A stretch of DNA of 64,000 nucleotides from Uranotaenia lowii (GCF_029784155.1 NC_073693.1:108996683-109060682), one strand, 5' to 3'. Shown: positions 11,857-22,863, counted from the first letter of the stretch. Made by a program: numbers and translations. The notes: generated by a model not told the origin, from the letters alone.

Positions 11857-13180
11857 ATGGCAGATATACTGGACATCGATGGAAGCACGCTTGAAGGGGC
11901 AAGCCATTTTTAAAAGATTCAAATTCAAACCAGTTAATTTTTGTTTTTCTTTGATAGGGAGGTCAAATCCTACGAATGTCCCTTTGCTTCAGTGTCCTAT
12001 GTCGGAGATCGATTCGTATCTATAACATTCGCGCCGGTCGGAAGAAACCGGGTCTCGCAGCACAACACCTGACAGGTGTCGCACTACTACGAGATATTTG
12101 CCGAGCCAGGGTTCAGGGTCTCCAGATCGGTTCCACGGAGTTGGAATTCCACCCCGGCGATATAGGGCAAGGCAAATTCGACGGGCATGTACAAACGGCC
12201 GGAAGCATCAGTTTGCTTATTCAAGCCGTGCTGCCGGTAGCAATTTTTGGTGCCGGTTCCATTACTTTGGATTTGAAGGGAGGAACTAATGTGGATATGG
12301 CACCTCAGGTCGATTTCATGACCGAAATTTTCCGCCCCAATATGGAAAAGTTCGGTGCCACCTTTGATTTCGACCTTTTTCGGAGAGGCTATTTTCCGAA
12401 AGGCGGTGGCCACTGCGTGGTACACATTAAACCGGTGCGGACTTTGAAACCGGTGTCTTCAGTCGATTTCGGAAGTATTAGTAAATGTTACGGGTGGAGC
12501 TTCGTGGCAGGGAATGTGCCTATGAGAGTAAGTTAGTACATTTTTTAAAACTTCAATTGCAATAATAAAATTGTTTCATTTTTTGTAGGTATCCAAAGAT
12601 GCTTCTAACGGTGCTAAGAATGTGCTTCAAAGGCTACAGCCTCCAGAAATCGACATAGATGAATACAAGGAAAGTGTCGACATGGCACCGGATAACTGCT
12701 CTGGGATTATGTGGGTTAAAATTTTACTAACTAAAATTCCTTACAACATAACTAATTCCAACATTTCGTATGTAGCCTAGGTCTTCAGACCACCACCGGT
12801 GCCATTCTGGGCGCGGGGTCGCTCGGAAACCGGCAGAAGGACTCCTTCCAAATGGGACTGGAAACGGCCAACATTATTAAAGAGGCGCACAGTGTGGGAG
12901 CATGCGTTGATCGGCATGTTCAGGATATGCTGGTGGTGCTGATGGCATTGGCCGATGGTCGCAGTGCGGTCAAAACCGAGCCACTTACCATGCACACCAA
13001 AACTGCCATTCACATTGCCCAGCTGATGACTAGGGTAAGGTTGAAGTTATCTGATGCTTTTTTCATAAAATTTTTGATTTGTTAATTCTCTTGCAGGCTA
13101 AATTTACGGTAACAGAACAACCAAATGGGTGTTGTCTGATAGAATGTGACGGTATCGGAATGAAAAATAGGTATCTTTGA
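11857..13180 (+). CDS. Rtca: RNA 3'-terminal phosphate cyclase (5 exons)
   Basis: The exons are 11857-11898, 11958-12527, 12589-12710, 12776-13034 and 13097-13180, giving 358 residues, close to the human RTCA length. The enzyme converts RNA 3'-phosphate to a 2',3'-cyclic phosphate via an adenylated histidine. Family motifs occur in order: DIDGSTLEGGGQILR at the N-terminus, IRAGR, GSTE, LKGGTNVDMAPQ, RGYFPKGGG, ILGAGSLG and MHTKTAIH. By alignment His318 in MHTKTA corresponds to the nucleophilic histidine of E. coli RtcA, so this is the cyclase rather than Rcl1 (from memory of the family). Intron 1 (11899-11957) starts with GCAAGC rather than GT. For intron 3, the donor at 12711 gives the expected GIILGLQTTTG junction; the alternative at 12715 breaks frame. 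Confidence 0.93.
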
Positions 13181-13225
13181 ATTTGTTTTTAAAGTCAGGT
13201 AAGTAATCATTCCTGAGTTAAGTTG

Positions 13226-13231
13226 AATAAA
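13226..13231 (+). promoter_or_regulatory. Poly(A) signal AATAAA of Rtca
   Basis: A canonical AATAAA lies 46 bp after the Rtca stop codon on the same strand, and no competing hexamer occurs between them. The cleavage site itself is not visible. Confidence 0.55.
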
Positions 13232-13655
13232 TTTGAAGGCTAAATAATCAAAAATGAATGAAATCAAATTTTGTGATGCCTTAATACCTAGTGAGGTATC
13301 ACAATCATTAAAAAATGGGACCTCATCTGGGATATCAAAAGTTATTTAGGTACCTATTTATTATTTCGTAAAATTGCCTTCTAACCGCGATTGCATTGAA
13401 CTTTCATATTTTCATGATAACATGTTGAACATATGTTATAGATTTGTACATAACCCGCAAAGTATAGTTTATATCTAAAAGAAATCGCGGAATACTCCCA
13501 GATTATTCTATAGCGACTTAGTAATACGCCGTCCTAACTGATTTAGGTTTTACATAACAAAGAAACATAAACATCCACTTCCAAGATGAGTAATATGCCA
13601 GAACATATTGAGGCCATAAAAAAACAATGACCATTTATTTTCATAGTCTACCGTC
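13232..13655. other. Non-coding stretch, nothing recognised
   Basis: AT-rich sequence between the Rtca 3' end and a non-LTR retrotransposon remnant; no supported feature. Confidence 0.5.
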
Positions 13656-14390
13656 TCACGACATAACTTCATGAACATTATTTCTCCAATTCACTGGGGT
13701 ACCCCACATTCGCTAGATCATACTCCACTTGGTTGTGCCCCTGCTCGTATCGTTCCTACCGGATTCGTAGCGAACACCTGTTTTGCAGGACAGTCGCCCG
13801 GCATTCTCGAAACATGTCCTACCCAGTGTATTCGGCCAGCCCTCACCACCTTCTGGATACTGGGTTCGCCGTAGAGTCGCGCGACCTCGTTGTTCATCCT
13901 TTGCCTTAACTCAACACTCCGTTCTCCTGCACGCCGCTTAAGATGGGTCTTAAAAACCCTTCGTTTGAATTACACCAAGTGTTCAAAGGACCGCCTCGAG
14001 CAATATCCACGTCTTGTGCCTGTAGAGTACAACCAGTCCAATGAGCGTAGTGTAAAGGTTACACGTGCGAGGGCTAAGCGTCATTGTCTGCGGTCACCAG
14101 TGAGCCGAGATAGACAAAGTCTTCGACTATCTCTAAGTCGACGACGTCGATCGTGAACTTGTTATGACTGGAAAAGCGGGCTCGGTCGGTTTCGGACCCG
14201 CAGACCAGCATGTACTTCGTCTTGGACGTATTAATCATCAACCTAATCCTCCCTGCTTTATGTTTCAGTTCGCGGTAGATCTCCTCCACCTCCGCAAATG
14301 ATCTGCCGACTACTATGTCAATGCCGTCGACAAAGCAGATAAGTTGACGTGATCTGTTGAAAATCGTGCCCCGCAATCAATGAGGAGTTT
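13656..14390 (-). pseudogene. Non-LTR retrotransposon reverse transcriptase 3' remnant
   Basis: Read on the - strand, an open piece (14376-14074) has RT thumb-type sequence: INTSKTKYMLVCGSETD and VEDFVYLGSLVTADNDA. Next to it, in other frames down to about 13670, are LYGEPSIQKVVRAG and HVSRMPGDCPAKQVFATNP. This order is typical of the C-terminal part of RTE/JAM1-like or related insect LINEs. The frames are broken by shifts, and the catalytic (F/Y)ADD motif is degraded to FVDG, so it cannot be active. The exact clade is uncertain. Confidence 0.65.
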
Positions 14391-15168
14391 GTGTTATCTA
14401 TTAATGAAAGTCTGGTTTCCGAATCAAGTTAGAGACCATTCATCGAAAACAACCAAGTAAATTTTTTTCCAGACTCCGAGATCACTCAAAACGAAAAAGT
14501 AAGATTCGTTGCGAATGCCCCGCGAATCCTGGGATAGTCAAACTGTGCTGAGTAAAATGCTGAACATAACAAAGATTTTTTGCTTCGGGGAAATTTGGCG
14601 GATTCATGTTTTTGGCACAAAACAGACGTTTTGGCTTTTGTACCACCATGTACCAAATCGGGCCAAAATATGACGGGTCCATCACGCTGCTTGATCATCG
14701 GCAATAAACGCTTCTGAATGCATTCCTTGATGTAGTTCTGGGTTTTCATTTTTTCCGATGTGACGTACGAGCTAGAGATTTTGCCGCACTCGCAAATTGC
14801 GGGGATTTTTTTTTTTTTTTTTTGAATTGACTGTCGTTGACAGAAGCCGCTTGATTTGGGTTCCTTTTAGTTTTTTTGATTCTGGTATGTGTTGAGCCCT
14901 AGTCGCTCTTTAGCACGCATCACGTTAGACGCCGAAGTCCTGACTTGTCTCGCCACATCCCGAAAGGAAGCCGATAGTTTCTGTTTGTAGACATTCCTGA
15001 CCTTTTTTCGATAACAGGACTTACAGGACCAGATTTTCGACCGCTCCTTGGTTCATTTTCAAATGTACAATGTTCATCATATTTTTTAATAGTTGTCCGT
15101 ACCGCTCTGACGCTCACATCCTCTCCTTCGGCCAATTTTCTCAATGAGATTCCACTCACAGTACACAC
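14391..15168 (-). pseudogene. DD37E-type Tc1/mariner transposase remnant
   Basis: The N-terminal helix-turn-helix piece (15168-14920: SLRKLAEGEDVSVRAVRTTI and RSGRKSGP) and a C-terminal piece (14749-14486: YIKECIQKRLLPMIKQRDG and FWPDL) lie in order on the - strand. They match the layout of the ITmD37E transposases elsewhere in this window. The region between them contains shifts and a poly-T/A run; the final catalytic Glu segment is garbled. Terminal repeats were not found, and the upstream end is cut by the element starting at 15166. Confidence 0.6.
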
Positions 15169-16871
15169 AAAATTTTCGAGGCTCCACTTAGCAAAATTTC
15201 GCTGTTACTTTCGATTAGCAAAATGGGTTATTTTACTAACGCGATAGCAAAAAGCTAATTTTGCTTCACTTTAGTAATTGAAAAGGCAATTTTACTTAAT
15301 TTTAGTAGAACGAAAGTTTTCTACACACAAAACTTTCGGGGCTCCACTTAGCAAAATTTCGCTGTTACTTCCCGTTAGCAAAAATATTTTTTTACTGATG
15401 AGTTAGCAAAAAGCTAAATTTACTTGATTTTAGTAATAAAAAAGGTCATTTTACTTGATTTTAGTAAAACGAAGGTTTTTCAGCCGCTTTGTTCACAGAC
15501 ACCAGCCGCCGCGCCAGTAGGGAGAAAAATAAAAAGCTGTCGCGATTAAGTGCGGTTCCGGATGTTCGTTGCTGATAATTCTTGTGGTGGCAAACTCCAC
15601 AACGAAATGGTAGCTGAATCGACACCGGATGCTTACAGGGTAAGGTCTGATCTTAAAGTGTTCAGATTCTATAATTTCTCAATTTCTAATTTGTGTGTTT
15701 GTTTTTTTTTTCTACCAGGATAAAACTGCAACATGAAGCGCGCCACAGGCCGGTAATGAAGAAGGACCACAACTGGAAATTCAACAAGCTGCATCCGGCA
15801 AACACCCCGGTGCTTTCTTTGTCGAAGGTGGCATGGCATTTCGCTCGCCAGTAGGTGCGTTCCCAGAATAGGAAAAGTGTGAAAAAAACATAAAAAATGT
15901 GAAAAATAAATTATAAGTGAATGAAATTTGTGTATTTTATTCAATATTCAAACATTCCCCTGATTCTCCAGAGAAAAAATAGAGAAACATGAAATTACGG
16001 ATCCGGGCAATCATTTTCTCCGGTTTTTGCTAGAAATTTGAGTAAAAACTGCGGCGGCTAACTTTTGTACTCGTTTGCTAAAATTTTAGTTAAAAAATAT
16101 TGCTAAATTTATTGCTAAGTTTCTAGCTGGTCAAATTTGAGCAAAATTTTGCTAAATTCCGGCCTCGAAAATTTTGTGTGTAGCCGCTTTGTTTACAGAC
16201 AGCAGCCGCCGCCAGTTGGGAGAAAAAAAAACAAACTGACGCGATTAAGTGCGTTTCTGAAAGCGCGATGCTGGTGGTTCTTGTGGTGGCCAGATCAATA
16301 CCGGATCAATGCGTACAGGTAAGGGCCGCGGCCGTGATCATGAAATGTACAGATTTTCCGATTTTCAAAATGCAAAATTGTTTGTTTTATTTTTCTACCA
16401 GGTTGCAGTTTCCGGAGATATTGACGGGGTTTTCGCAACAGTCCGGAAGTGGACAACTGAAGTTTCAACGCGCTGCGTCTGGCACAATCATCGATGCATG
16501 AATGACGAGCGGTCATTAGCCGGAAGGTGCGTTCCCAGAATCCATACTTATTACTTTGCATTTTATAAAAAGTGTTTTGAAAAAGTAATAAATAAATTCA
16601 AAGTGATGTTATCCGTGCATTCTATTTAATAATCAAACATTCCCTCGAAATTTGCAGATAAAAACATAAAAAAATGAAATTTCAGATTCTGCGGGATTTT
16701 TATTCCTGGTTTTTTGCTAAAATTTAAGTAAAACATGCCGGCGGCTAATTTTTTTTTCATATTTGCTAAAATTTGGGCAGAAAAAAATTGCTAAATTGAT
16801 TGCTTAATTTCTAGCTGGTCAAATTTGAGCAAAATTTTGCTAAATTCCGGCCTCGAAAGTTTTGTGTGTAC
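15166..16871. mobile_element. Tandemly duplicated element with ACACACAAAA-type ends
   Basis: A ~162-bp end module is duplicated (15166-15330 and 15331-15482; both start ACACACAAAA(C/T)TTTCG, then GGCTCCACTTAGCAAAATTT). A ~690-700-bp body is also tandemly repeated (15483-16182 and 16183-16871), each copy ending GCTAAATTCCGGCCTCGAAA then TTTTGTGTGT. Each body has a GTAAGG donor-like site, a pyrimidine-rich TTTCTACCAG acceptor-like site 75-85 bp later, the shared GGTGCGTTCCCAGAAT, and AATAAA. It looks like a non-autonomous element carrying a short intron-containing transcript unit. No long ORF crosses the intron-like gap. A third end of the family is at 5984. Confidence 0.55.
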
Positions 16872-17079
16872 ACAACTTTTGCACGATACTGTTTCTCTTA
16901 TCCAGAGTAAAACACGCATTTTGGAACGTAATCACAAACTAAATGTTTTTTTTATGTTATCATGTACAGAAATGTGTAAACAAAAGGACGCAGTCAGCAG
17001 AATGCGAAAAAAAAATAGATTCAAAATGACCGTTAACATTAGGTGTGCAGTCTATAATGGCAAATATTGGTTTTGTTTC
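16872..17079. other. Short unassigned spacer before the copia element
   Basis: No recognisable gene or repeat; it is bounded by the tandem element and the copia 5' LTR. Confidence 0.4.
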
Positions 17080-17230
17080 TGTAAGAACGTAGTAAGCAGC
17101 AACTCCTATGGTGCGGAAGCATAATAAACACTGTATCCTTAGTTAACTAGTTTGTTAGGAAAATAAAACTTTTTACTCTTTGACGAGCACTCAATTAAGT
17201 TGGTTCAGCTTTGTTTCACTCTGCTCAATT
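17080..17230 (+). repeat. Copia 5' LTR
   Basis: It aligns with the 3' LTR at 21327. Shared landmarks are CTCCTATGGTG, AAGCATAATAA, ACTGTATCCTTAGTTA, TAGTTTGTTAGGAAAATAAA and ACTCTTTGACGAGCACTCAA. It starts TGTAAG where the 3' copy has TGTTAG, and both end CTGCTCAATT. The visible divergence indicates an old insertion. Confidence 0.8.
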
Positions 17231-17235
17231 GGTTA

Positions 17236-17926
17236 TGAGCCCAGCTGAATTAATTGAAGCCTGGAAGATTCTGCAAGCAGTTTTCAAGAAGTCATGGTTC
17301 TGGGAAGAGATTCCTCCAGCGGTCCAGCAGCACAAGGCGGTGCTAGCGGTCGAAATCCTTCGCAAATCAACAGCGGATTTGGCGATGGTTCGACAAGCGC
17401 ACGCAGGCGGAAACGATCGAATTCTCGGACAAGTCAGTCTTCCGGCGCTGGAGAAACTTAAAGGTCGCCAGAATTACTCAACGTGGGCGTTCGGCATGAA
17501 AATGATATTAGTTCGAGAAGGCACGTGGTACGCTGCTTGACCCGGAGAAGGTCAATATGAGCACTCGCTACAATTTGCCTGAGTTTGGAGTCAGTGTACT
17601 ACAGCGTAGTTCAGGACGCACGAACGGCACAGGAAGCTTGGGAAGAGCTGCGAAGAGCTTTTCAGGATGACGTTTTGACGAGGAAAATCGGTCTGCTGCG
17701 GAAACTGACATCGTTACGGCTGGAGGAATGCGAAAGCGTGGAATCATATGTCGATAGTTTGATGTCCACTGTCCATAAACTCGCCGGGATTGGGTTCCGA
17801 GTAGAAGACTCGTGGCTGGCGGCGTTGCTGTTGATAAGACTCCCTGCAAATTACGAGCCGATGATCATGGGATTGGAGGCTTCGGAAGCAGCACTGAAGG
17901 CGGATGCGGTAAAGACTAAAGCCTAG
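17236..17926 (+). pseudogene. Copia gag remnant
   Basis: A first ORF (17236-17540) ends in the copia gag signature LEKLKGRQNYSTWAFGMKM and REGTW, then a stop. A second piece (17585-17926) carries the UBN2/retrotran_gag fold with AQEAWEELRRAF, DVLTRKIGLLRKL and LPANYEPMI. The zinc knuckle that should follow is missing. Sequence identity breaks at 17927, where a foldback MITE begins. Confidence 0.8.
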
Positions 17927-18068
17927 TCCACACTAGGAGACAGTTCGTCTCGAGACGGTCTCAGCGTCTCCCATTTTATTCGGGAGACGCTGAGACCGTC
18001 TCAACAACAACAACAAATAACAAGGTTCGTCTCATAACAAAAATCGCAGTTCATGTTGCCTAGTGTGG
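17921..18068. mobile_element. Foldback MITE (CCACACTAGG ends), intact copy
   Basis: The ends are CCACACTAGG and CCTAGTGTGG. The interior holds GAGACGGTCTCAGCGTCTCC facing its inverted copy, a (CAA)n run and CTCATAACAAAAATCGCAG. The related copy at 1154-2352 is in the opposite orientation and is split by a hAT. Here it sits exactly where copia gag stops and integrase resumes, so it may mark an internal deletion. Confidence 0.7.
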
Positions 18069-18545
18069 AGATACTGCAAGACGTTAAAATTCAAACAGTA
18101 TCAAAGTCGATATCTCCGCAACAAAATGGGTTGGCGGAGAGCATGAATCGCACTCTTTTGGAAAAGGCCCGTGCGATGTTGAACGATTCCAAACTGCCGA
18201 AGCAGTTTTGGGCTGAAGCGATTTTGACAGCAGCCTATATCACGAACCGGTGTCCATTAAGAGCGTTAGAAAACATCACACCCGAGGAAGCATGGTCAGG
18301 AAAACGTCCGAACTTGCATCATCTAAAGGTCTTTGGTTCACGTGCCATGGCGCATGTGGTGAAGCAGAAACGCAAGAAGCTGGATCCGAAGTCCCAGGCA
18401 TGCATTTTCGTTGGGTATGCCGAAGATTCCAAGGCATACAGGTTGTACGATCCGGTCCAAAACGAAGTTTTCATCAGCTGTGATGTCATCTTGGTCGAAG
18501 AGGGAAAGCCGACAGCTTGGTCAATTCTTCAAGCCCAGATCCTGT
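18069..18545 (+). pseudogene. Copia integrase C-terminal remnant
   Basis: The frame contains SPQQNGLAESMNRTLLEKAR, including the Glu of the DDE triad. ITNRCP, ITPEEAWSGKRPNLHHLKVF and ACIFVGYAEDSKAYRLYDP follow, the standard copia integrase tail. The zinc finger and the two catalytic Asp residues are missing upstream. The frame then ends before the linker leading to reverse transcriptase. Confidence 0.85.
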
Positions 18546-19714
18546 AAATTTCATCGCAGTGACAACGATGCAGATGCAAGAATCTGTTAACCAATCCGAG
18601 GATGCTGACTCTGCGCTCCCACCGCAACTTAGTAGACCGGCTGATCAGCAGCTAGAGTTTAGGCGCAACGGTCGGGAGCGCCGACCCCCAGGCAAGTATT
18701 CCGATTATGTTACTTTTACGCCTTTTACTGTCCTGGAAAATTTCCCCCCAGACATCCTTTGTTGCTGCTGACGATCCAGTGAGTTACGCTGAAGCCCTGG
18801 CGAGACCGGACCGAGGCCAATGGTTGGCCGTCATGCATGAGGAGATTCGATCTTTGGAGGAGAATCATACCTGGGAGTTAGCTGATTTGCCGAAAGACCG
18901 AAAACCGATACGCAACAAGTGGGTGTTCAGGACCAAACGGGATGCTGACGGGCGAATCGACAAGTACAAGGCGCGTCTTGTCGTGAAGGAGTGTTCGCAA
19001 CATCCAGGAATCGACTACGACAAGGTCTATTCACCGGTGGTCCGATATTCGACGATTCAATATCGCTTGCAGTGGAGCACAAATTGGATATCGAACAAAT
19101 GGATGCTGTGAGTGCGTACTTACAATGAAGTCTCGGAGATGAGGTCATCTTAATGGATCAGCCGGAAGGGTTCGGCGATATGAGTAATAAGGTCTGTTTG
19201 CTGAAGAAGGCGCTTTATGGTTTAAAGCAATCCGGACGAGTGTGGAACGCACAACTGCATGGAGCACTGAATGAGTTAGGCTTATCGCAATCGAAGGTGG
19301 ACAATTGCCTGTACTACCAGCTGGCGTGTAGGAAAATGCTTTTCGTCACCGTTTACGTTGACGATTTTCTTATTTTTTCCAACGACCTGAAGAAGAAGCT
19401 GAAGGAATTTTTATGTCAGCGGTTCAAGATGAAGGATCTTGGAGAGGCCCAACTTTGTCTCGGGTTGGGAATTTCCCGTGACCGAGCTGATGGTAAACTG
19501 TGGATCGATCAGGCTCAGTACGTGGAGAACATCTTGCAGCGGTTCAACATGGGAAACTGCCACCCAGTTTCGAATCCGATGGATCCAAGTACGAAGCTGG
19601 ACAAGACGATGTGCTCGACCACGAAGGACGAAATTCTGGAGATGGAGGAGGTTCCGTACAAGGAAGCTGTTGGTTGCCTGACGTATTTGGCTCAAGCAAC
19701 GAGGCCGGATATAA

Positions 19715-20179
19715 TAAGATTGCCAGAATTTTTTCAGTACGTATCCGGGCCGGATAAACCGGGCGATTTTTATATAAAAACCTGACAAAATCCGGACATT
19801 CGATTTCAAATTGACGACCATAAATCCGGGCAATATCCGGGCAAATTTTCTCTAAACTCAGAAATTACTCAGCAAAAATCAAGAAAAAAAATTAAATTTT
19901 TTTTTTCATCAAAACTCAGCGATAGATTTTAAACCGTATTTTAGGCTTCCAAAAAACCTTTCATGATTATTTTTATAAAACTTGTTCAAAAAATTTCGTT
20001 TTGGAGGTGTTTGTTGTTGTTTTTTTTTGTTTAATTTGCCAAATAAAGTGAAGCATTTTTCAATGAAATCTGGGCAACCGGACCGGGCCGGACTGTTCTC
20101 AAATTTAGTATTGAATATCCGGGCAAACCCGGATAAAACCGGGCAAACCCGGATAAAACCGGGCAATCTGAAAACCTTA
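19715..20179. mobile_element. Non-autonomous hAT (Buster-type target), 465 bp
   Basis: An exact 8-bp duplication GGATATAA flanks it (19707-19714 and 20180-20187) and fits the nnnTAnnn pattern of Buster-group hATs. The ends are TAAGATTGCCAGAATTTT and, in reverse complement, TAAGGTTTTCAGATTGCC. The interior is rich in CCGGGCAAA and GGATAAAACCGGG repeats. Excision rejoins copia codons RPDI and SFAVNQ in frame. No transposase is present. Confidence 0.8.
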
Positions 20180-20334
20180 GGATATAAGTTTCGCCGTGAA
20201 TCAGGTCAGCCAATTCTGCAGTAACCCTGGTCGCCAACACTGGAAAGCTGTGAAGAAGATAATCAAATATCTGAAGGGAACCGTTTCCAACCGTATCAAG
20301 TACAGCCGAGAAGGAGGTCATCTACACAGTAAAC

Positions 20335-20562
20335 GAAAATTACCGAGTTCGGTAATTCTTTTACCGAAATCCTAACATGTGTAAATCGTTAAACTGTTCG
20401 GTAATTTTTTCGATAAAAAACAAACGAACATCGGTAAATCGATTCTTCATTTACCGATGTTCGTTTATTTTTTACCGAAATTATTACCGAACAGTTTAAC
20501 GATTTACACATGTTGGGATTTGGTAAAAAAATTACCGAACTCGGTAATTTTCGTTTACTGTG
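20335..20562. mobile_element. Near-perfect palindromic MITE with TA duplication, 228 bp
   Basis: Almost the whole element is two inverted arms: CACAGTAAACGAAAATTACC at the left faces GGTAATTTTCGTTTACTGTG at the right. They continue inward through GTAAATCGTTAAACTGTTCG to a short centre near 20445. TA flanks both ends, as in Tc1/mariner MITEs. Removing it joins copia GGHL to VGYWDADWG in frame. RNA across it would fold into one long hairpin. Confidence 0.85.
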
Positions 20563-21014
20563 TAGTTGGATACTGGGATGCGGATTGGGGAAGAGATCCT
20601 GATAGCCGGAAATCGACAACTGGCTATGTTTTCACCATTACGGGAGGAGCTGTGTCATGAAATGTGAAGCAGCAAGCAACAGTTGCGTTGTCTTCATGCG
20701 AGGCGGAGTATCTTGCGCTGTCCAAAACCATCCAAGAGGCTCTTTGGTGGCGCCTTCTACTGTTGCAGATTTCTGGAGAACGAGTCATCCTGATACGATG
20801 TGACAATCAATCCGCCATCTGTATCGCAAGGAACAAAGGGTACCATCGGAGGACGAAACACGTGGACATCCGGTATCACTTCGTGATGTACTGGAAGAAG
20901 GCGTTGTTGATCTGTCTTATATCAATACAAAAGATCACTAGCAGACGGTTTCACCAAGGCGTTAACGAGTCTAAAGCATGGAGCATTCAAGAACTTGGTT
21001 GGACTCGTAGCTTA

Positions 21015-21315
21015 GAGCAAGTTCACTGGTGTTGAGAAAAAGTGGTAGAAATTTTGCCATTTTGAAAATTTTACCATGCAAACATGTTTTCAAGATCTTG
21101 GGGCGTTGTATTTTTTTAAAACACTGTTTCTATTTCAGCCGTATGTGATAGAAATATTGCTATTTTTGCATCACAGCATGCGAAAATACAACACGTGTTG
21201 TGAAAAAACTACAAGGCCACAGATCTTGAAAATGTTTCTGCATGGCAAAATTTTCAAAATGTGCCGTAAGTGTCAAATTTTCTACCACTTTTTCCCAACA
21301 CCAGTGAACTTGCTC
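21015..21315. mobile_element. Harbinger/Tourist-like MITE, TTA duplication, 301 bp
   Basis: Inverted ends of about 40 bp begin GAGCAAGTTCACTGGTGTTG and continue (A/G)AGAAAAAGTGGTAGA-type sequence; TTA flanks both sides (21012-21014 and 21316-21318). A 3-bp TTA/TAA target is typical of PIF/Harbinger MITEs. The inner arms also pair (CAAGATCTTG and its neighbours). It lies between the RNase H end and the 3' LTR. Confidence 0.7.
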
Positions 21316-21326
21316 TTAGGGAGAAG

Positions 21327-21477
21327 TGTTAGGGAATAGTAAGCAACGACTCCTATGGTGTGGAAGCATAATAACCACTGTATCCTTAGTTACCTAGTTT
21401 GTTAGGAAAATAAAACTTTTCACTCTTTGACGAGCACTCAACCAAGCTGGTTCAGCTGTGTTTCACTCTGCTCAATT
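21327..21477 (+). repeat. Copia 3' LTR
   Basis: It starts TGTTAGGGAATAGTAAGC after the purine tract GGGAGAAG and ends CTGCTCAATT, matching the 5' LTR at 17080 in length and order. It contains AATAAA, a possible polyadenylation signal of the element. Confidence 0.8.
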
Positions 21478-22863
21478 ATTTCCGGATCCTGGGCGTTCTA
21501 CGTTTTCGGCGTCCTCCAACATCTTCTTAGATTGCTTAAAAAAGTCGCTGCGACTCTGCGTCAACTCAAGAATATCGAAAATGAAAACGGTCGTCTGCTC
21601 GACCTTTCTTTGTCAACGAAGGGTTTAGAAATCCTCCTTAGTAATCTCACTCAATGTTACCAGGATGTTTGCTCCCACAGAGAAAACAGGAGCTTTCTAT
21701 CATGATTTCAAGAATGCTGGCTTTGAAGCTATCTTCCTGGTTCAGGGTTCTATAAAATGGGAAGTTACTTTAATTTATCGGTCTTATCGATGTAAAGTGA
21801 TGTTCTTTTCATTAAGAACATGTTAAGATTATGAAATTTTATAGACGGATAGAAAGTTAGAAGAAATGAAAGGTGGATTGTGTGTTGAATGATGGATGGA
21901 TTTGACATTTAGTTCGGGTCTTTGACAGTGTTGTTTGGGGCCCAAAATACGTTGCACCCACCTGGAATCTTCCGATCGCTTTGATTCAGTATGTTAAAAA
22001 TTTTAAAATTAACAACCTAATCGAATATTTTCTGACAACTCGTTCTGAATAGAGTTTAAACTCGTTTCACTTCATTCGAAAAAAAAAAAACATGATGACC
22101 TAATGAGTTCGCAATAAATGTGAACACAACCCTTTCTACGATCATCAAATTTGAAAACTTCATCCGGCACAAAATCCTGCATTTGAGTGAAGCAGAGAAA
22201 AAAAAACCGAACCTCGACAAATATATCGTCCCATATCTACATATCAGCTTAGCGCAACACGAGAAGCCGAAAGCGCATTGAATTGAATGCTTCGAAAGCT
22301 TTCATTCGCGGTTGATGCGTGTCTTGATTTGATTATGAATATACTGTCGATGGAAGCATATTTTTTTCATGCTCCGAACTTGAGGCGTGTCCAATTGCTG
22401 AATGAAAACGGTTGGAGCCGGTGAAAAGGCGATTGCTTCTTGATTTTTTTCCTCGGTTCGCCTTGGGGATCATGTGGCTACCTCACATACATTTATTGGT
22501 AGTTCTTACTGGGAACCTGCACTAGCAATTGCCCCAACAACAACAACAACCACGAAAAGAGATAGTATCCATCCATCCATCCTTCCTAACTCCCGTTAGC
22601 CATTGTTTTCAATTGGAAACCGTTTTGGTTGTTAAATTAGTTAGCTGCAAGAGCCGGATATTGATGTTATCGATATTAAGTTTCACACATGCGGCTATAT
22701 CTAGATAAGGCGGTGCGAGTATCGATTTGAATATTAAAAGCTAACTTTTTAGGGCGTTGTTTCTGCATTGCGGTGGGCTATGATATGAGACATCAAAATG
22801 TTATACAAGGTGGGAAGACAATAACTAACTTCAATAACGATATGAATAATACTGGAACAAATC
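21478..22863. other. Unassigned sequence downstream of copia
   Basis: From 21490 to 21705 an ORF (RLLKKVAATLRQLKNIENEN) could form a coiled coil, but I recognise no family and it begins inside the LTR. There is a short (ATCC)n tract near 22565. No gene is supported. Confidence 0.3.

Larger units (their letters stand above)
18546..21010 (+). pseudogene. Copia reverse transcriptase and RNase H remnant
   Basis: The RT starts near 18770 (QWLAVMHEEIRSLEENHTWE, NKWVFRTK, KARLVVK) and continues after a shift with LLKKALYGLKQSGRVWN and the catalytic YVDD at about 19350. RNase H follows (GYWDADWGRDPDSRKSTTGY, SSCEAEYLAL, RTKHVDIRYHFV). Frameshifts near 19050-19150 and 20930, a stop near 20655, and insertions at 19715-20179 and 20335-20562 break the gene. 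Removing the two inserts restores local reading frame across each target duplication, which shows that they arrived after this copia copy did. Confidence 0.85.
17080..21477 (+). mobile_element. Ty1/copia retrotransposon, dead, with nested insertions
   Basis: Two ~151-bp LTRs (17080-17230 and 21327-21477) bracket gag, integrase, reverse transcriptase and RNase H remnants in the copia order (INT before RT). The primer site GGTTATGAGCCCAG directly follows the 5' LTR and differs by one base from GGTTATGGGCCCAG in the second copia element at 48648. Flanking GTTTC and ATTTC may be a decayed 5-bp duplication. Protease and most of integrase are deleted, with a foldback MITE at the junction. Three more DNA elements sit inside at 19715, 20335 and 21015. 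Confidence 0.85.

Noticed and set aside
12711..12715. Alternative Rtca intron 3 donor at 12715
   Set aside because: It would shift the frame of the next exon; the donor at 12711 restores the conserved GIILGLQTTTG junction.
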